DNA of 53,207 nt, taken from contig JAILHZ010000021.1 of the NCBI GenBank assembly GCA_024695545.1, forward strand, positions 1 to 53,207. Reading direction: 5' to 3'. Positions 8,777-17,186 of this stretch are shown one piece after another. Source of the DNA: Clostridiales bacterium. Its GTDB lineage: Bacteria; Bacillota_A; Clostridia; Saccharofermentanales; Saccharofermentanaceae. Below the pieces are notes generated by a model. That model saw only the letters and a list, made by a program, of their open reading frames with translations. It made no database searches and was not told where the DNA came from. The position numbers and the translations under genes are program-made. How positions within the stretch are numbered: the first letter of the stretch is position 1; each line of letters begins with the position of its first letter.

Positions 8777-11296
8777 TTACTCGCCTCTTCTAGTCCTCTC
8801 CTGCACTTCTTCCTTGGAAGCACGGAACTTCGCGCCGGAGAAATACTTCTTCTCAAAGTCCTCCGGGGACAGCGGTCTTGCGAAGTAATATCCCTGGAAG
8901 ATATCAACACCGAGAGAGCGGATACGGGATGCTTTCTGCGCGGTCTCAATACCCTCGACGCATACGGTCATGCCGATAGTTCTTGTGAGAAGAACGATAG
9001 CCGAAATGAACGACGTGTTGAAGCGGTCATCCTGATCGACGAAAGCACGGTCGATCTTGATCTCGTCTACCGGGAATTCACGCAGATAGTTGAAAGAAGA
9101 ATATCCTGTACCGAAGTCATCAAGGGCGATACGGATACCGTTCGATCTGAGTTTACTCATGTTCTGACGGCAGATCGCGAGATTCTTCATTAAGGAGGTC
9201 TCCGTGATCTCAAGAAGGATGTTCTTCGGCAGAACGCCATACTCATTCAGAAGCTCGATGACATAGTCAGCAAAGTCGATCCTTGCCATATCCTCGGCAG
9301 TAACGTTGATATGTACATAGAAGTCTTCCGATACGCCGGAATCGATCCAGGTCTTGCACTGCTTGATCGCCGTTCTTAAGATCCAGTCACCGACGATATT
9401 CATCTGGCCGGTCGCATTAACGGCGGCGATAACCTTCTCGGGGCTGATAAGATTTCCCTGCGGGGACATCCAGCGGAGAAGTGCCTCACATCCGACAAGA
9501 CGCTCGGATCTCGCATCCACGAGAGGCTGGAAGTAAAGAAGGAAGTTCTGGTTACCTTCTCTTACTGACTTACTGATCTGGAATTCGAAGTCGAGTCTCT
9601 CCTTGAGTTCAACCTTATACTGAGGCGTATAGATCGAGTATGTAAGACGAGGATCCTGCTTGACCTTATGCAGTGTGATCTCGGCATTCACGAGGAGCTC
9701 CTCGGCTACATTTCCACATGACGGGAAAAGAGCAGCACTCATCGAGAAGGATACATATATAGTACTGCGGTCGACCGTCAGAGGTTCATTCATCTCTTCC
9801 TTGATCGCTTTCATGTGGTTCTCGACCTGCACACGCGTTGCATTGCTCCACAGGATACAGAATACATCCAGATTAATATGGTACAGTTCGCAGCCGTTCG
9901 GGAGGCTCTCACGGAGTTTCTTCGCTACCGTGACCAGAAGACGGTCGCCCGCCTCTCTTCCGTAACGGTCATTGAATACATGAAAGTCCTTGATATCGAC
10001 CAGCACGACCGCCGCCGACAGGACTTCTCTGTCATGGATCTTGGCGTCAAGATCCGAGATGAGTCGGTCACGTACCAGAAGACCGGTCAGAGAGTTACGC
10101 GAAGAGTTCTTCTCCACGTTCTCGCGCATCTCGTTCATGGAGGTAAGATCGAAGATCGTACCGATGATGACGAGCGCCTGCTTGCTGCTGTCATAGACGG
10201 TCTTACCACGGCTGGCGAGCCAGCGGATCTGATCGTCATTTCCCCATACACGGAATTCGATAGAGAATGTATCTTTTCCCTCGTCCACGATGTAAGTAAA
10301 TGTCTCGATAAAACGCTTTCTGTCATCCTCGATGACTTCTTCGGCCATGAGGTGGATGATGTCGCCGGTATACATCAGTTCCATATCCGGGAATGCATCC
10401 TTGAGGTTCGGAGAGAACTCGATGATACCGCGCTTCATGTCCGCGGTAAAAGTGATTGCTTCCGAACCGTCGATGATGAGTCTCTGAAGAGAGTTCATCT
10501 TTTTCTTGTCAGTAATATCTACGAGAATACCGATCTTATAGTGCTTCTGGTCCGGAGATGTGAAGTCGAAAACGCCGCAGGAGTGGACCCACACTTCACC
10601 CTGCACCGGAGAGAGAATACGGAAGTCAAGTCCGAATCTGTCCTTCTTCTCTTTATCGTCCTGCATGATGGATAGGAATGCGGAATAATCCTCCGGATTT
10701 ACAAGGTTACCGATCTCCTTCGTCGCATGTTTCAGATCGTGTGTCGGAAAATCAAGAAGCTCCGCCAGGGACGAATTGAAACGGACATAGTCGGTATCGC
10801 TTTCGTAGCAGAAAACATAGCCGTCGATCGAGTCGGAAAGAAGCTTCTCATAAACGATCTCACCGAAGCTGCTGGTATAGTCCTCCATCATGCCGAAGAT
10901 CAGAAGATGATTCTCTTTCTTCACGGCCTGCATGTTCACACGCACGTGATACAGGTGACCCGTTCTGGAGATGATGTTGTGCTCGAAGGAAACGACTTTA
11001 TGGTTGTCCGCAGCCAGATCATAGAAAGCCTCTTCATAGCGGACTTTCAGATTTCTCTGCTCGGTCGGATCTGTAAACTCGAGGAAGTTTTCGAGGAGCA
11101 TGTCTTCAGCGGCAACCGGTCCGATAATATCCGTCATACCTCGGGAAAAGAACAGTCGCTTCTCTTTCGGGAAGACTACGAATGTACACATCGCCACTTT
11201 TTCCATCAGGCTGTCCGCCTGGGCAAGAAGCTGCGGATCAAGACTAATCGTCGAGTCGTATAAAGCTGAAACAAAACCGGAATCGTCGGCGACCAT
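8777..11296 (-). CDS. PAS-PAS-PAS-(degenerate GGDEF)-EAL protein, probable cyclic-di-GMP phosphodiesterase
   Basis: 839 residues, no membrane segment. Three PAS-like domains cover about 28-145, 150-265 and 270-395. A GGDEF-fold region covers about 405-560 and an EAL domain about 575-820. The GGDEF signature is replaced by NLDVF, so diguanylate cyclase activity is unlikely; that domain may bind GTP as an allosteric site, as in other paired proteins. The EAL domain looks intact: EALLRW, EITET, DDFGTGYSS, DEIKIDRAFV and the C-terminal VEGIET and QGYYFARPL. It should therefore degrade cyclic-di-GMP in response to a signal sensed by the PAS domains. GGGGAG precedes the ATG. rsmI ends 31 bases upstream, so co-transcription with it is likely. 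Confidence 0.93.
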   Translation of the reverse strand: MVADDSGFVSALYDSTISLDPQLLAQADSLMEKVAMCTFVVFPKEKRLFFSRGMTDIIGPVAAEDMLLENFLEFTDPTEQRNLKVRYEEAFYDLAADNHKVVSFEHNIISRTGHLYHVRVNMQAVKKENHLLIFGMMEDYTSSFGEIVYEKLLSDSIDGYVFCYESDTDYVRFNSSLAELLDFPTHDLKHATKEIGNLVNPEDYSAFLSIMQDDKEKKDRFGLDFRILSPVQGEVWVHSCGVFDFTSPDQKHYKIGILVDITDKKKMNSLQRLIIDGSEAITFTADMKRGIIEFSPNLKDAFPDMELMYTGDIIHLMAEEVIEDDRKRFIETFTYIVDEGKDTFSIEFRVWGNDDQIRWLASRGKTVYDSSKQALVIIGTIFDLTSMNEMRENVEKNSSRNSLTGLLVRDRLISDLDAKIHDREVLSAAVVLVDIKDFHVFNDRYGREAGDRLLVTVAKKLRESLPNGCELYHINLDVFCILWSNATRVQVENHMKAIKEEMNEPLTVDRSTIYVSFSMSAALFPSCGNVAEELLVNAEITLHKVKQDPRLTYSIYTPQYKVELKERLDFEFQISKSVREGNQNFLLYFQPLVDARSERLVGCEALLRWMSPQGNLISPEKVIAAVNATGQMNIVGDWILRTAIKQCKTWIDSGVSEDFYVHINVTAEDMARIDFADYVIELLNEYGVLPKNILLEITETSLMKNLAICRQNMSKLRSNGIRIALDDFGTGYSSFNYLREFPVDEIKIDRAFVDQDDRFNTSFISAIVLLTRTIGMTVCVEGIETAQKASRIRSLGVDIFQGYYFARPLSPEDFEKKYFSGAKFRASKEEVQERTRRGE

Positions 11297-11327
11297 CTAA
11301 ATTCTCCCCTAAACTAGACTATCTATA

Positions 11328-12158
11328 TCATTTTATCATTGCAACGACCTCATCGTACAGAGCCTTTTTGCTCTCCCCCCACTCTAAAGCGAGGGTTTTT
11401 GCAATATCTTTTGTAGATAATCCCTTACTTTCTAAATCTAAAATGACATTTCGGCGTTCTTCGGGAGAAAGCTTCGGTTTCGCATCATTTTTCGAGGCTC
11501 CTTCGAGGATCAGAACGAATTCTCCCTTTGGCGGGACTTCCTCAAAATGAGCGGTCACTTCTTTTACTGTACCTCGGATCACCTCTTCGTACTTCTTCGT
11601 CAGTTCACGGCAGGCAGCGATCCTCCGCTCTCCCATTCCCGCCTGTTCCAGGTCAGAAAGTGTCTTCAGAAGCCGGTGCGGTGCTTCATACAGGATCGTC
11701 GTCACAGAAGTCTCAGAAACAACTGCAAGACGTTCTTTCCGTTCCTTCGTCTCGACAGGGAGAAATCCTTCGAAGTAGTAGTGCCGCGTATCCATTCCGG
11801 AAAGCACAAGTGCCGTGATTCCGGCGACCGGTCCGGGTATGGCGGTAACGTCAACGCCTTCCTCGATACAGAGTTTTACCAGGTCTTCACCAGGATCCGA
11901 GATACTCGGCATACCGGCGTCCGATACGAGCGCGATCTCCGCGCCTTCCTTTAAACGGGCGATGATCTTACTTCCCGCCGCAGCCTTGTTATGTTCATGG
12001 TAACTCATCAGCTTCGCCGAGATTCCGAAGTGGGAAAGAAGAAGTCCCGTCCTTCTGGTATCTTCACAGGCCACAAGGTCGACATGGCTTAAGACCTCGA
12101 TCGCGCGTGGCGAAAGGTCCTGCATATTTCCGATTGGTGTTCCGACTAAGTACAGCAT
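11328..12158 (-). CDS. rsmI: 16S rRNA (cytidine1402-2'-O)-methyltransferase
   Basis: 276 residues. RsmI methylates the ribose of C1402 in the ribosomal decoding centre using S-adenosylmethionine. The N-terminus (LYLVGTPIGNMQDLSPRA), CEDTRRT, SYHEHN and the SAM-site motif LVSDAGMPSISDPG are all typical of the family. It starts 3 bases after the stop of the YabB-like methyltransferase gene, the neighbour it also has in Bacillus subtilis (yabB-yazA-yabC), but the small GIY-YIG gene yazA is missing here. Confidence 0.97.
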   Translation of the reverse strand: MLYLVGTPIGNMQDLSPRAIEVLSHVDLVACEDTRRTGLLLSHFGISAKLMSYHEHNKAAAGSKIIARLKEGAEIALVSDAGMPSISDPGEDLVKLCIEEGVDVTAIPGPVAGITALVLSGMDTRHYYFEGFLPVETKERKERLAVVSETSVTTILYEAPHRLLKTLSDLEQAGMGERRIAACRELTKKYEEVIRGTVKEVTAHFEEVPPKGEFVLILEGASKNDAKPKLSPEERRNVILDLESKGLSTKDIAKTLALEWGESKKALYDEVVAMIK

Positions 12159-12161
12159 ATA

Positions 12162-12941
12162 TCAGGTATCCTCACTATAAATCTTCTTCAGTTGAGGTGT
12201 GTATTCACGGTTTTCATCCCGCAGGATGAGCGGCGGAGTAATGACAGTCCCGGTCATCTTTCCGCCCTTCTTGGCAGACAGAAGAAAGAGAGTCGCTTCC
12301 CTGTCTGAAAACGGATGAACGAACGTGATCCTTTTCGGGATCAGGTTCAGCTCCATACAGGTCTTCATGACCTGCGAAAAGTCTTTGGCACGGTCGACGA
12401 TAAAAAGATCGCCGCCCGAGGCGAGCATCTTCTTAGCGCAGATGAGAAATTCATCGACGCTTCCGTGCATCGCGAATCTGGCTTCGAGAAGTTCCCTGCT
12501 GTGGCGGTCTGTCGAAGTGACCGGGCCTTCTTCCTCTTTTCTGTAAGGCGGGTTCATGAAGACTGCGTCATAACAGTTGCCGGGGATCTCCTCGCCCGGA
12601 AGGTCCCGAAGATCGGCCTGAAATCCGCGTACGCGGGAAGATATGCCATTGAGTACGATGTTTCTTTTAAACACCTCTGCAGCTTCTTCCTGGCGCTCGA
12701 TCCCGTCGATCTGAAGGTCAGGTCTTCTCGCAGCAAGAAGGACCGATCCGGCACCGCAGTTCGTCCCGAGTTCGAGAACGCGTACAGGACGTGCTTTTCT
12801 GATCCTCAGATTCTCTGCTGTGAACCACGAAAGAAGAACGGTATCTTCCCCGAAGCGGAAGCCGTCCTTTCGCTGGATCAGACAGAAGCCGTTTCTTCCG
12901 AGATCCTCCATGGATTCAGTTGTCGCATCAAATTCTGCCAC
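12162..12941 (-). CDS. YabB/TrmN6-like SAM-dependent adenine-N6 methyltransferase
   Basis: 259 residues. It has the Rossmann motif ELGTNCGAGSVLLAAR, the acidic ribose-binding IDGIERQ, and the catalytic NPPY (FMNPPYRK) of N6-adenine methyltransferases. The E. coli relative TrmN6 modifies A37 of tRNA1(Val). In Bacillus the orthologue YabB sits in the same place between ricT/yabA and rsmI. I take the role to be tRNA A37 methylation by homology and synteny; the exact tRNA is not provable here. It follows the ferredoxin gene, from which a terminator separates it, and is 3 bases from rsmI. Confidence 0.88.
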   Translation of the reverse strand: MAEFDATTESMEDLGRNGFCLIQRKDGFRFGEDTVLLSWFTAENLRIRKARPVRVLELGTNCGAGSVLLAARRPDLQIDGIERQEEAAEVFKRNIVLNGISSRVRGFQADLRDLPGEEIPGNCYDAVFMNPPYRKEEEGPVTSTDRHSRELLEARFAMHGSVDEFLICAKKMLASGGDLFIVDRAKDFSQVMKTCMELNLIPKRITFVHPFSDREATLFLLSAKKGGKMTGTVITPPLILRDENREYTPQLKKIYSEDT

Positions 12942-12958
12942 GTAGTTTCCTTCTCACG

Positions 12959-12994
12959 TAAAAAGGATCTGCTCCCCGAAAGAGGAACAGATCC
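12959..12994 (-). terminator. Terminator after the ferredoxin gene
   Basis: On the minus strand GGATCTG (complement of 12988-12994) pairs with CAGATCC (complement of 12965-12971), with further TCC/GGA pairing inside, followed by TTTTT. It lies between the ferredoxin stop and the next gene. Confidence 0.75.
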
Positions 12995-13019
12995 CTCGAT
13001 TTACATCATATATGCACGA

Positions 13020-13190
13020 TCAGCCCTGAGAAATTGCGCCAGCCGGGCAAGCAGCTTCGCAAGAACCACACTCAAGACAGAGGTCTGCATTGATCTCGTA
13101 CTTGCCGTCGCCCTGAGCGATTGCACCTACCGGGCACTCACCCTCGCAGGAACCACAAGACAGACATGCATCAGAAATTACATATGCCAT
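13020..13190 (-). CDS. 2[4Fe-4S] clostridial-type ferredoxin
   Basis: A 56-residue protein. Two CxxCxxCxxxCP motifs are complete: Cys 9, 12, 15, 19 and Cys 38, 41, 44, 48. The two halves (SCGSCEGECPVGAIAQG and ECGSCEAACPAGAISQG) are clear internal repeats. It is a small cytoplasmic electron carrier for low-potential reactions in anaerobes, such as those of pyruvate:ferredoxin oxidoreductase and hydrogenase. A strong AAGGAGG lies 9 bases before the ATG. It has its own promoter (13225-13253) and terminator (12959-12994), so it is a single-gene unit set inside the ricT to rsmI neighbourhood. Confidence 0.97.
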   Translation of the reverse strand: MAYVISDACLSCGSCEGECPVGAIAQGDGKYEINADLCLECGSCEAACPAGAISQG

Positions 13191-13224
13191 ATTATTTGTC
13201 CTCCTTTATCTGGTCTACGAATTC

Positions 13225-13253
13225 ATTAAACACTACTTTTTACATTTTGTAAA
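13225..13253 (-). promoter_or_regulatory. Ferredoxin promoter with overlapping palindrome
   Basis: Minus strand: TTTACA (13248-13253), 17-base spacer, TTTAAT (13225-13230); each box matches five of six. The -35 box is one arm of a perfect inverted repeat, TTTACA-TTT-TGTAAA (13239-13253), which may be an operator. Confidence 0.65.
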
Positions 13254-13280
13254 TTAAGAAACTGTAAAAAATATGCGCGT

Positions 13281-14171
13281 CTATTTCTCTGCAGAATCAC
13301 CCTGGTGCTTTTCAGGCTGCTGTTTCTTCTTCGGGCAGTCCTGTTTGCACTGCGGCTGCGGCGGATTCAGAAGCGAGACATCAGCCGCGTCGTAGATCTG
13401 CATTTCCGTCTCCTCTTCTTTTTCGAAGCGGACAGTAACCTTTTCCTTCAGAAGATCCGAGTAGATAACGACACCGATGCCGTCCGGAGTCTTGACCTTC
13501 TTTCCGACCTTCGGCACGCGCTTGTTCGCGTCTTCGTACGCCGCCTGCTCGTAGGAAAGGCAGCACATCAGACGTCCGCAGGTACCTGTAAGCTTTGTCG
13601 GGTTCATCGACAGGCCCTGATCCTTCGCCATACGGATCGTCACCGGAAGGAACTGGTCGAGATACGAACAGCAGCAGAGCTCACGCCCGCAGATGCCGAG
13701 ACCTCCGACCATCTTCGCCTGTTCACGGGAACCGATCTGGCGGAGCTCGATACGCGTTCTGAAGCAGGAGGTAAGATCCTTGACGAGTTCACGGAAATCG
13801 ACGCGCTTGTCGGCCGTAAAGTAGAAGGTAAGCTTTCTGCCGTCAAAGGAATAGACCGCCTCGACAAGTGTCATCGGCAGTTCGCGTTTCTCAATGAGCT
13901 CTAAGCATTTGTAAAAAGCACTCTTCTCCCGTTCTTTCTTCTCCTGGTAATGCTCCATCTCCTTCTCATTCGCGTAGCGAAGTACGGGAAGAATCGTCTC
14001 ATCGACTTTTTCCTCGGGAAGGTCAAAAGGTTCATCAACGACGAACGCGATGTCCTGTCCGAGTGCGGTATTTACCATAACTGCGTCACCGACCTTGAGC
14101 TTAAGGTCACCGGCAAGAAAGCGGTACGGCTTTCCTGCGTCATGGAAGCGCAGATTTACAACTTTAGCCAT
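13281..14171 (-). CDS. ricT: PSP1-domain regulator RicT (YaaT)
   Basis: 296 residues. The PSP1 domain covers about 60-150, followed by the diagnostic cysteine clusters CGRELCCCSYL and CGRLMCCLSYE, which in Bacillus RicT help bind an iron-sulfur cluster in the RicA-RicF-RicT complex. That complex helps RNase Y mature mRNAs and affects sporulation and biofilm phosphorelays. The C-terminal 40 residues are Lys/Gln-rich and probably disordered. The start overlaps the end of holB by 8 bases, showing translational coupling. The order tmk-darA-holB-ricT is that of Bacillus without yaaR. RicA and RicF are not in the window. Confidence 0.95.
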   Translation of the reverse strand: MAKVVNLRFHDAGKPYRFLAGDLKLKVGDAVMVNTALGQDIAFVVDEPFDLPEEKVDETILPVLRYANEKEMEHYQEKKEREKSAFYKCLELIEKRELPMTLVEAVYSFDGRKLTFYFTADKRVDFRELVKDLTSCFRTRIELRQIGSREQAKMVGGLGICGRELCCCSYLDQFLPVTIRMAKDQGLSMNPTKLTGTCGRLMCCLSYEQAAYEDANKRVPKVGKKVKTPDGIGVVIYSDLLKEKVTVRFEKEEETEMQIYDAADVSLLNPPQPQCKQDCPKKKQQPEKHQGDSAEK

Positions 14172-15174
14172 TACTATTCTCCTTTTTAAGTGCCAGAAGC
14201 ATACGGCACACGATCATTTCAAAGTTTCCATTCGATTTATGTGCTTTTGCCGCCGTCGTGAGGATCGCATTACACTTGCCGATCTTCTGGACGTCGAGCT
14301 TATATTTCTTAATCACAGAGACCATCTTATCTTTTTTCGCTTCCCCGTGCAAGCAGACCGAACTCGCATCGGTCGCGCAGATAGCCATCTCGTCATAGAC
14401 CATGCTCATGAGCGAAAGGATATCGCGGAAGTGTTCTTTCTCCTCATCGAAGAACGTGTACACGTCCGTAAGAAGCTCTGTTCTTGAGATCTCCGGAATA
14501 CGGAGGATCAGGTCCGTGACCTCTTCCCAGTCATTGACGAGCCAGTTGCTCTCGGCAAGACCTAGCGCATATCCGATCACACCGCCTGAAAACCGTGCAA
14601 AAAGTTCTGCTTCCTGCGGCTGAATATCGGGATTCCGCTCCAAAAGCACTTGCTTAACCTCTTCTTCCGTATTCGGCAGAAGACGGATCGATACGGTTCG
14701 CGACAGGATCGTCGGCAGAAGCTTCGATTCATCGGATACTGTCAGAAGGAATACGACATGCTTCGGCGGCTCCTCGAGCGTCTTCAGAAGTGCATTCTGT
14801 CCTTCCTCGGCAAGTCCGTCGGCATCGATCAGATAGACCTTTCTGTCTGCAATCTGGGACATGATCCCGACATCGGAAAGGATCTTGGATCTGACGTCCG
14901 CAACCTTGATGTTTTTCTCTCCGGCAGGAAGAAGGAGTTCCTTATAGTCCGGATGTGTACCTGCCTGCATATAGTGGCAGTTCGGGCATGTTCCGCAGGC
15001 ACCGTCCGCTGTCGGGTGTGCGCAGAGAAGGCCCTTCGCAAATTCTCTTGCGAGGGTCTTTTTGCCGATGCCGGAAGGTCCGACCAATAAAAAAGCGTGC
15101 CCCGGTTCGCCGGTAAGGGCCACTCCGAGGCGCTGTTTTGCTTGATTTTGTCCGATCAGTTCTGAAAAAGCCAT
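14164..15174 (-). CDS. holB: DNA polymerase III delta' subunit
   Basis: 336 residues. This is the AAA+ clamp-loader subunit of the replisome. Visible are the Walker A GPSGIGKKT (33-41), a zinc module with CGTCPNC near 60, a sensor segment around YLIDADGLAEEGQNALLKTLEEP, and LLPTILSRTVSIRL. Length and order are typical of Firmicutes HolB. It lies 3 bases after the darA stop and overlaps ricT by 8 bases. Confidence 0.96.
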   Translation of the reverse strand: MAFSELIGQNQAKQRLGVALTGEPGHAFLLVGPSGIGKKTLAREFAKGLLCAHPTADGACGTCPNCHYMQAGTHPDYKELLLPAGEKNIKVADVRSKILSDVGIMSQIADRKVYLIDADGLAEEGQNALLKTLEEPPKHVVFLLTVSDESKLLPTILSRTVSIRLLPNTEEEVKQVLLERNPDIQPQEAELFARFSGGVIGYALGLAESNWLVNDWEEVTDLILRIPEISRTELLTDVYTFFDEEKEHFRDILSLMSMVYDEMAICATDASSVCLHGEAKKDKMVSVIKKYKLDVQKIGKCNAILTTAAKAHKSNGNFEMIVCRMLLALKKENSNG

Positions 15175-15177
15175 ATG

Positions 15178-15507
15178 TCACATCTTTTCAAACTGTTCTA
15201 CGTTCACGACGAAGACCGTTGCACCGCCGACCGTAACATCCACGGGATACGGCATACACTCGCCACCCATCGGGGACGGAGCCATCGTGGAATTGATCGC
15301 AGACTTTCTGGAAGAAGAATACTTACGGATCAGATCCAGAACTTCCTGCTGTTTATCAGTCTCAACAACGATCATCAGTGTCGTGTTACCGGAACGGAGG
15401 AATCCGCCGGAAGAATTCAGCTTTGTCACACGGAAACCTGCTTTATTCAGTTCAGCCATCAGACGGGGCGTATCCTCGTCATGTACGATTGCAAATACTA
15501 ATTTCAT
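15178..15507 (-). CDS. darA: Cyclic-di-AMP receptor DarA (PII-like)
   Basis: 109 residues, the exact size of the DarA/PstA (YaaQ) family. It has the start MKLVFAIVHDED, the ligand-loop residues SSGGFLRSGNTTLMI and the C-terminal strand GGATVFVVNVEQFEKM. The trimer binds cyclic-di-AMP; the effector pathway is still poorly known. Its start overlaps the tmk stop (ATGA), and holB follows after 3 bases, as in other Firmicutes (there usually with yaaR between). Confidence 0.96.
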   Translation of the reverse strand: MKLVFAIVHDEDTPRLMAELNKAGFRVTKLNSSGGFLRSGNTTLMIVVETDKQQEVLDLIRKYSSSRKSAINSTMAPSPMGGECMPYPVDVTVGGATVFVVNVEQFEKM

Positions 15508-16127
15508 TTCCCAAGTACCTCCCAGACAGTTTCTCGGATCTGCTTGTAGATCTGCTCCGGTGTCTGTGTCGCAGGGATCACCTTAAATCTCGGTTCACCC
15601 TTGCTCCGCGCGAGATATCCGTCGCGCACTCTCTTCATGAAGGAAAGTCCCTCTGCCTCCAGACGGTCTTCCTCATCGGATCTGCCGTGACGGCGCGCAT
15701 ATGCCGTCTTCTCATCAAGATCCAGAAGGAACGTGATGTCGGGCTTGATCCCGGCCGCACTCCAGCTATTCAGAAAATCGATATCTTCCAGATTCAGGCC
15801 TCTGGCGTAACCCTGATAGGCTACGGTCGAGTCGAAGAAACGGTCGCAGATGACGACCTTCCCGTCTTCTAATTCCGGAAGGATCTTCTCCCTGACGATC
15901 TGCGCACGGGCTGCCTCATAAAGCAGAAGCTCAGTACGTTCATCCATCCCGGTGTTTGCCTTATCGAGAAGGATGGTCCGGATCTTCTCGCCGATTGCCG
16001 TTCCGCCCGGCTCACGTATCAGAACATAGGGGATCCCGGCTTCCGAAAGATCTTTCGAGAGAAGCTCGATCTGGGTCGTCTTACCGCAACCGTCTATTCC
16101 TTCGAAGGTTACAAACAAACCCTTCAT
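15504..16127 (-). CDS. tmk: Thymidylate kinase
   Basis: 207 residues from the ATG at 16127, which has AAGGAGGAG upstream. An in-frame start 27 bases earlier lies on the wrong side of that site. It phosphorylates dTMP to dTDP. Motifs: P-loop FEGIDGCGKTTQ near residue 8, REPGGT, the DR(F/Y) signature CDRFFDSTVAYQGYARG, and a lid with RRHGR.SDEEDR. It follows the Asn/Arg-rich protein gene by 44 bases. Confidence 0.97.
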   Translation of the reverse strand: MKGLFVTFEGIDGCGKTTQIELLSKDLSEAGIPYVLIREPGGTAIGEKIRTILLDKANTGMDERTELLLYEAARAQIVREKILPELEDGKVVICDRFFDSTVAYQGYARGLNLEDIDFLNSWSAAGIKPDITFLLDLDEKTAYARRHGRSDEEDRLEAEGLSFMKRVRDGYLARSKGEPRFKVIPATQTPEQIYKQIRETVWEVLGK

Positions 16128-16171
16128 TCGCGCTTTCTCCTCCTTGATCGTCATTTCTATTATATCAAATA

Positions 16172-16651
16172 TCAGTCCAGTTTCACCGAGTGGATGCTGG
16201 CAATTTCAAGCCAGATGTCCTTCTCGATACGCTCGTTATCCTTACGGATATCCTCTACGGTCTCCTCTGCAGGACGACGGCGGTTCCAGTTCTTCTGCTC
16301 CCTGCCCTCGCGATGGTCAGCATTGTTCCGGCCGTGGTTTCTCTGACGGTTCTCTCTCTTCTCGGAACCGTTACCGGCTCTCTCTCTATTCTCCTGACGC
16401 TTGTCGTCACGGTTGTCCTGACGGCGTTCGCGGTTCTGGTTACCTTCACCGCCGGAACGGTTATTGTTATTACGGTTATAGTTATTATTGTTATTGTTCC
16501 GCTCACGGTTTCCGCCGTTATAGTTGTTCGGCTTTCTTCTTCTGTTGCGGTTACCGTTATTTCTCGGGGCCTGCTGGCCATTCGAGGGCTGGCCGTTGGA
16601 CGGACCTGCCGCCGGAGCCGGATTGACCTTCTTATTCTCCTGTTCGTTCAT
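16172..16651 (-). CDS. Asn/Arg-rich disordered protein with a short conserved-looking C-terminal helix
   Basis: 159 residues, of which 36 are Asn and 27 are Arg. Residues 25-125 are almost only Asn, Arg, Gly, Glu, Asp and Gln, with runs of six and four Asn. The last 30 residues, from EETVEDIRKDNERIEKD to the end, look like an ordered amphipathic helix. GTGGAGG precedes the ATG and a good promoter lies upstream, so it is probably the first gene of the tmk operon. The composition resembles RG/RN-rich RNA-binding or condensate-forming tails. That is inference only; I recognise no family. Confidence 0.75.
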   Translation of the reverse strand: MNEQENKKVNPAPAAGPSNGQPSNGQQAPRNNGNRNRRRKPNNYNGGNRERNNNNNNYNRNNNNRSGGEGNQNRERRQDNRDDKRQENRERAGNGSEKRENRQRNHGRNNADHREGREQKNWNRRRPAEETVEDIRKDNERIEKDIWLEIASIHSVKLD

Positions 16652-16689
16652 TTCTTACCTCCACTTGAGTTACGGAACTGAATATCTCT

Positions 16690-16717
16690 ATTATATCGGT
16701 TTTCCCTTTTCATTCAA
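16690..16717 (-). promoter_or_regulatory. Promoter of the Asn/Arg-rich protein-tmk-darA-holB-ricT operon
   Basis: Minus strand: TTGAAT (16712-16717), 16-base spacer, perfect TATAAT (16690-16695). The -35 box overlaps the stop codon of folK, so this operon has its own start although it follows the folate genes closely. Confidence 0.7.
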
Positions 16718-17186
16718 CTGCGACCTTCGGAAGGACCCCGTAGAAACGCACTTCTTCCGCCCATTCCTCGGGCACTTTGTTGGCCCCGTTCATGTAAAGG
16801 AGCGGCACCTGGACGAAGGCTCTCTCCTTCATTCTCGGATGCGGGATCGTCAGGCGCTGTGTCGTCATCTGAAGATCGTCATAGGTCAGAATGTCCACAT
16901 CGATCGTCCTCGGACCGAACCGGATCTTTCTCTCCCTGTGAAGCGCTTCCTCGATGCGGTTACAAAGCGACAGCAACGAGAGCGGCTCGAGTGTCGTCTC
17001 GACCTTCACGCAGATATTAAGGAAATCATCCTGTTCCTTATATCCGACCGGCTTCGTCTCAAATACCGGCGAGACCTGAACGACCGTCACACTTCCATCC
17101 TGCCGGTCAAGAAGTGCCACCGCGCGGGCAAGATTATCCAGCCTGTCTCCCATGTTGCTTCCTAAAGAAAGATATGCTTGACTCAT
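16710..17186 (-). CDS. folK: HPPK, 6-hydroxymethyl-7,8-dihydropterin pyrophosphokinase
   Basis: 158 residues from an ATG whose last bases form the folB stop (ATGA overlap); GGGAGA lies upstream. It transfers pyrophosphate from ATP to the pterin before FolP acts. Signature motifs: YLSLGSNMGDR, SPVFETKPVGYKEQDDFLN, RFGPRTIDVDIL and IPHPRMKERAFV. It is the last gene of the folate operon. Confidence 0.97.
   Translation of the reverse strand: MSQAYLSLGSNMGDRLDNLARAVALLDRQDGSVTVVQVSPVFETKPVGYKEQDDFLNICVKVETTLEPLSLLSLCNRIEEALHRERKIRFGPRTIDVDILTYDDLQMTTQRLTIPHPRMKERAFVQVPLLYMNGANKVPEEWAEEVRFYGVLPKVAVE

Noticed and set aside
16430..16510. Short tandem repeats suggesting a microsatellite or CRISPR-like array
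   Set aside because: They are Asn codons of the Asn/Arg-rich protein in its reading frame; there are no spacers or regular repeat units.
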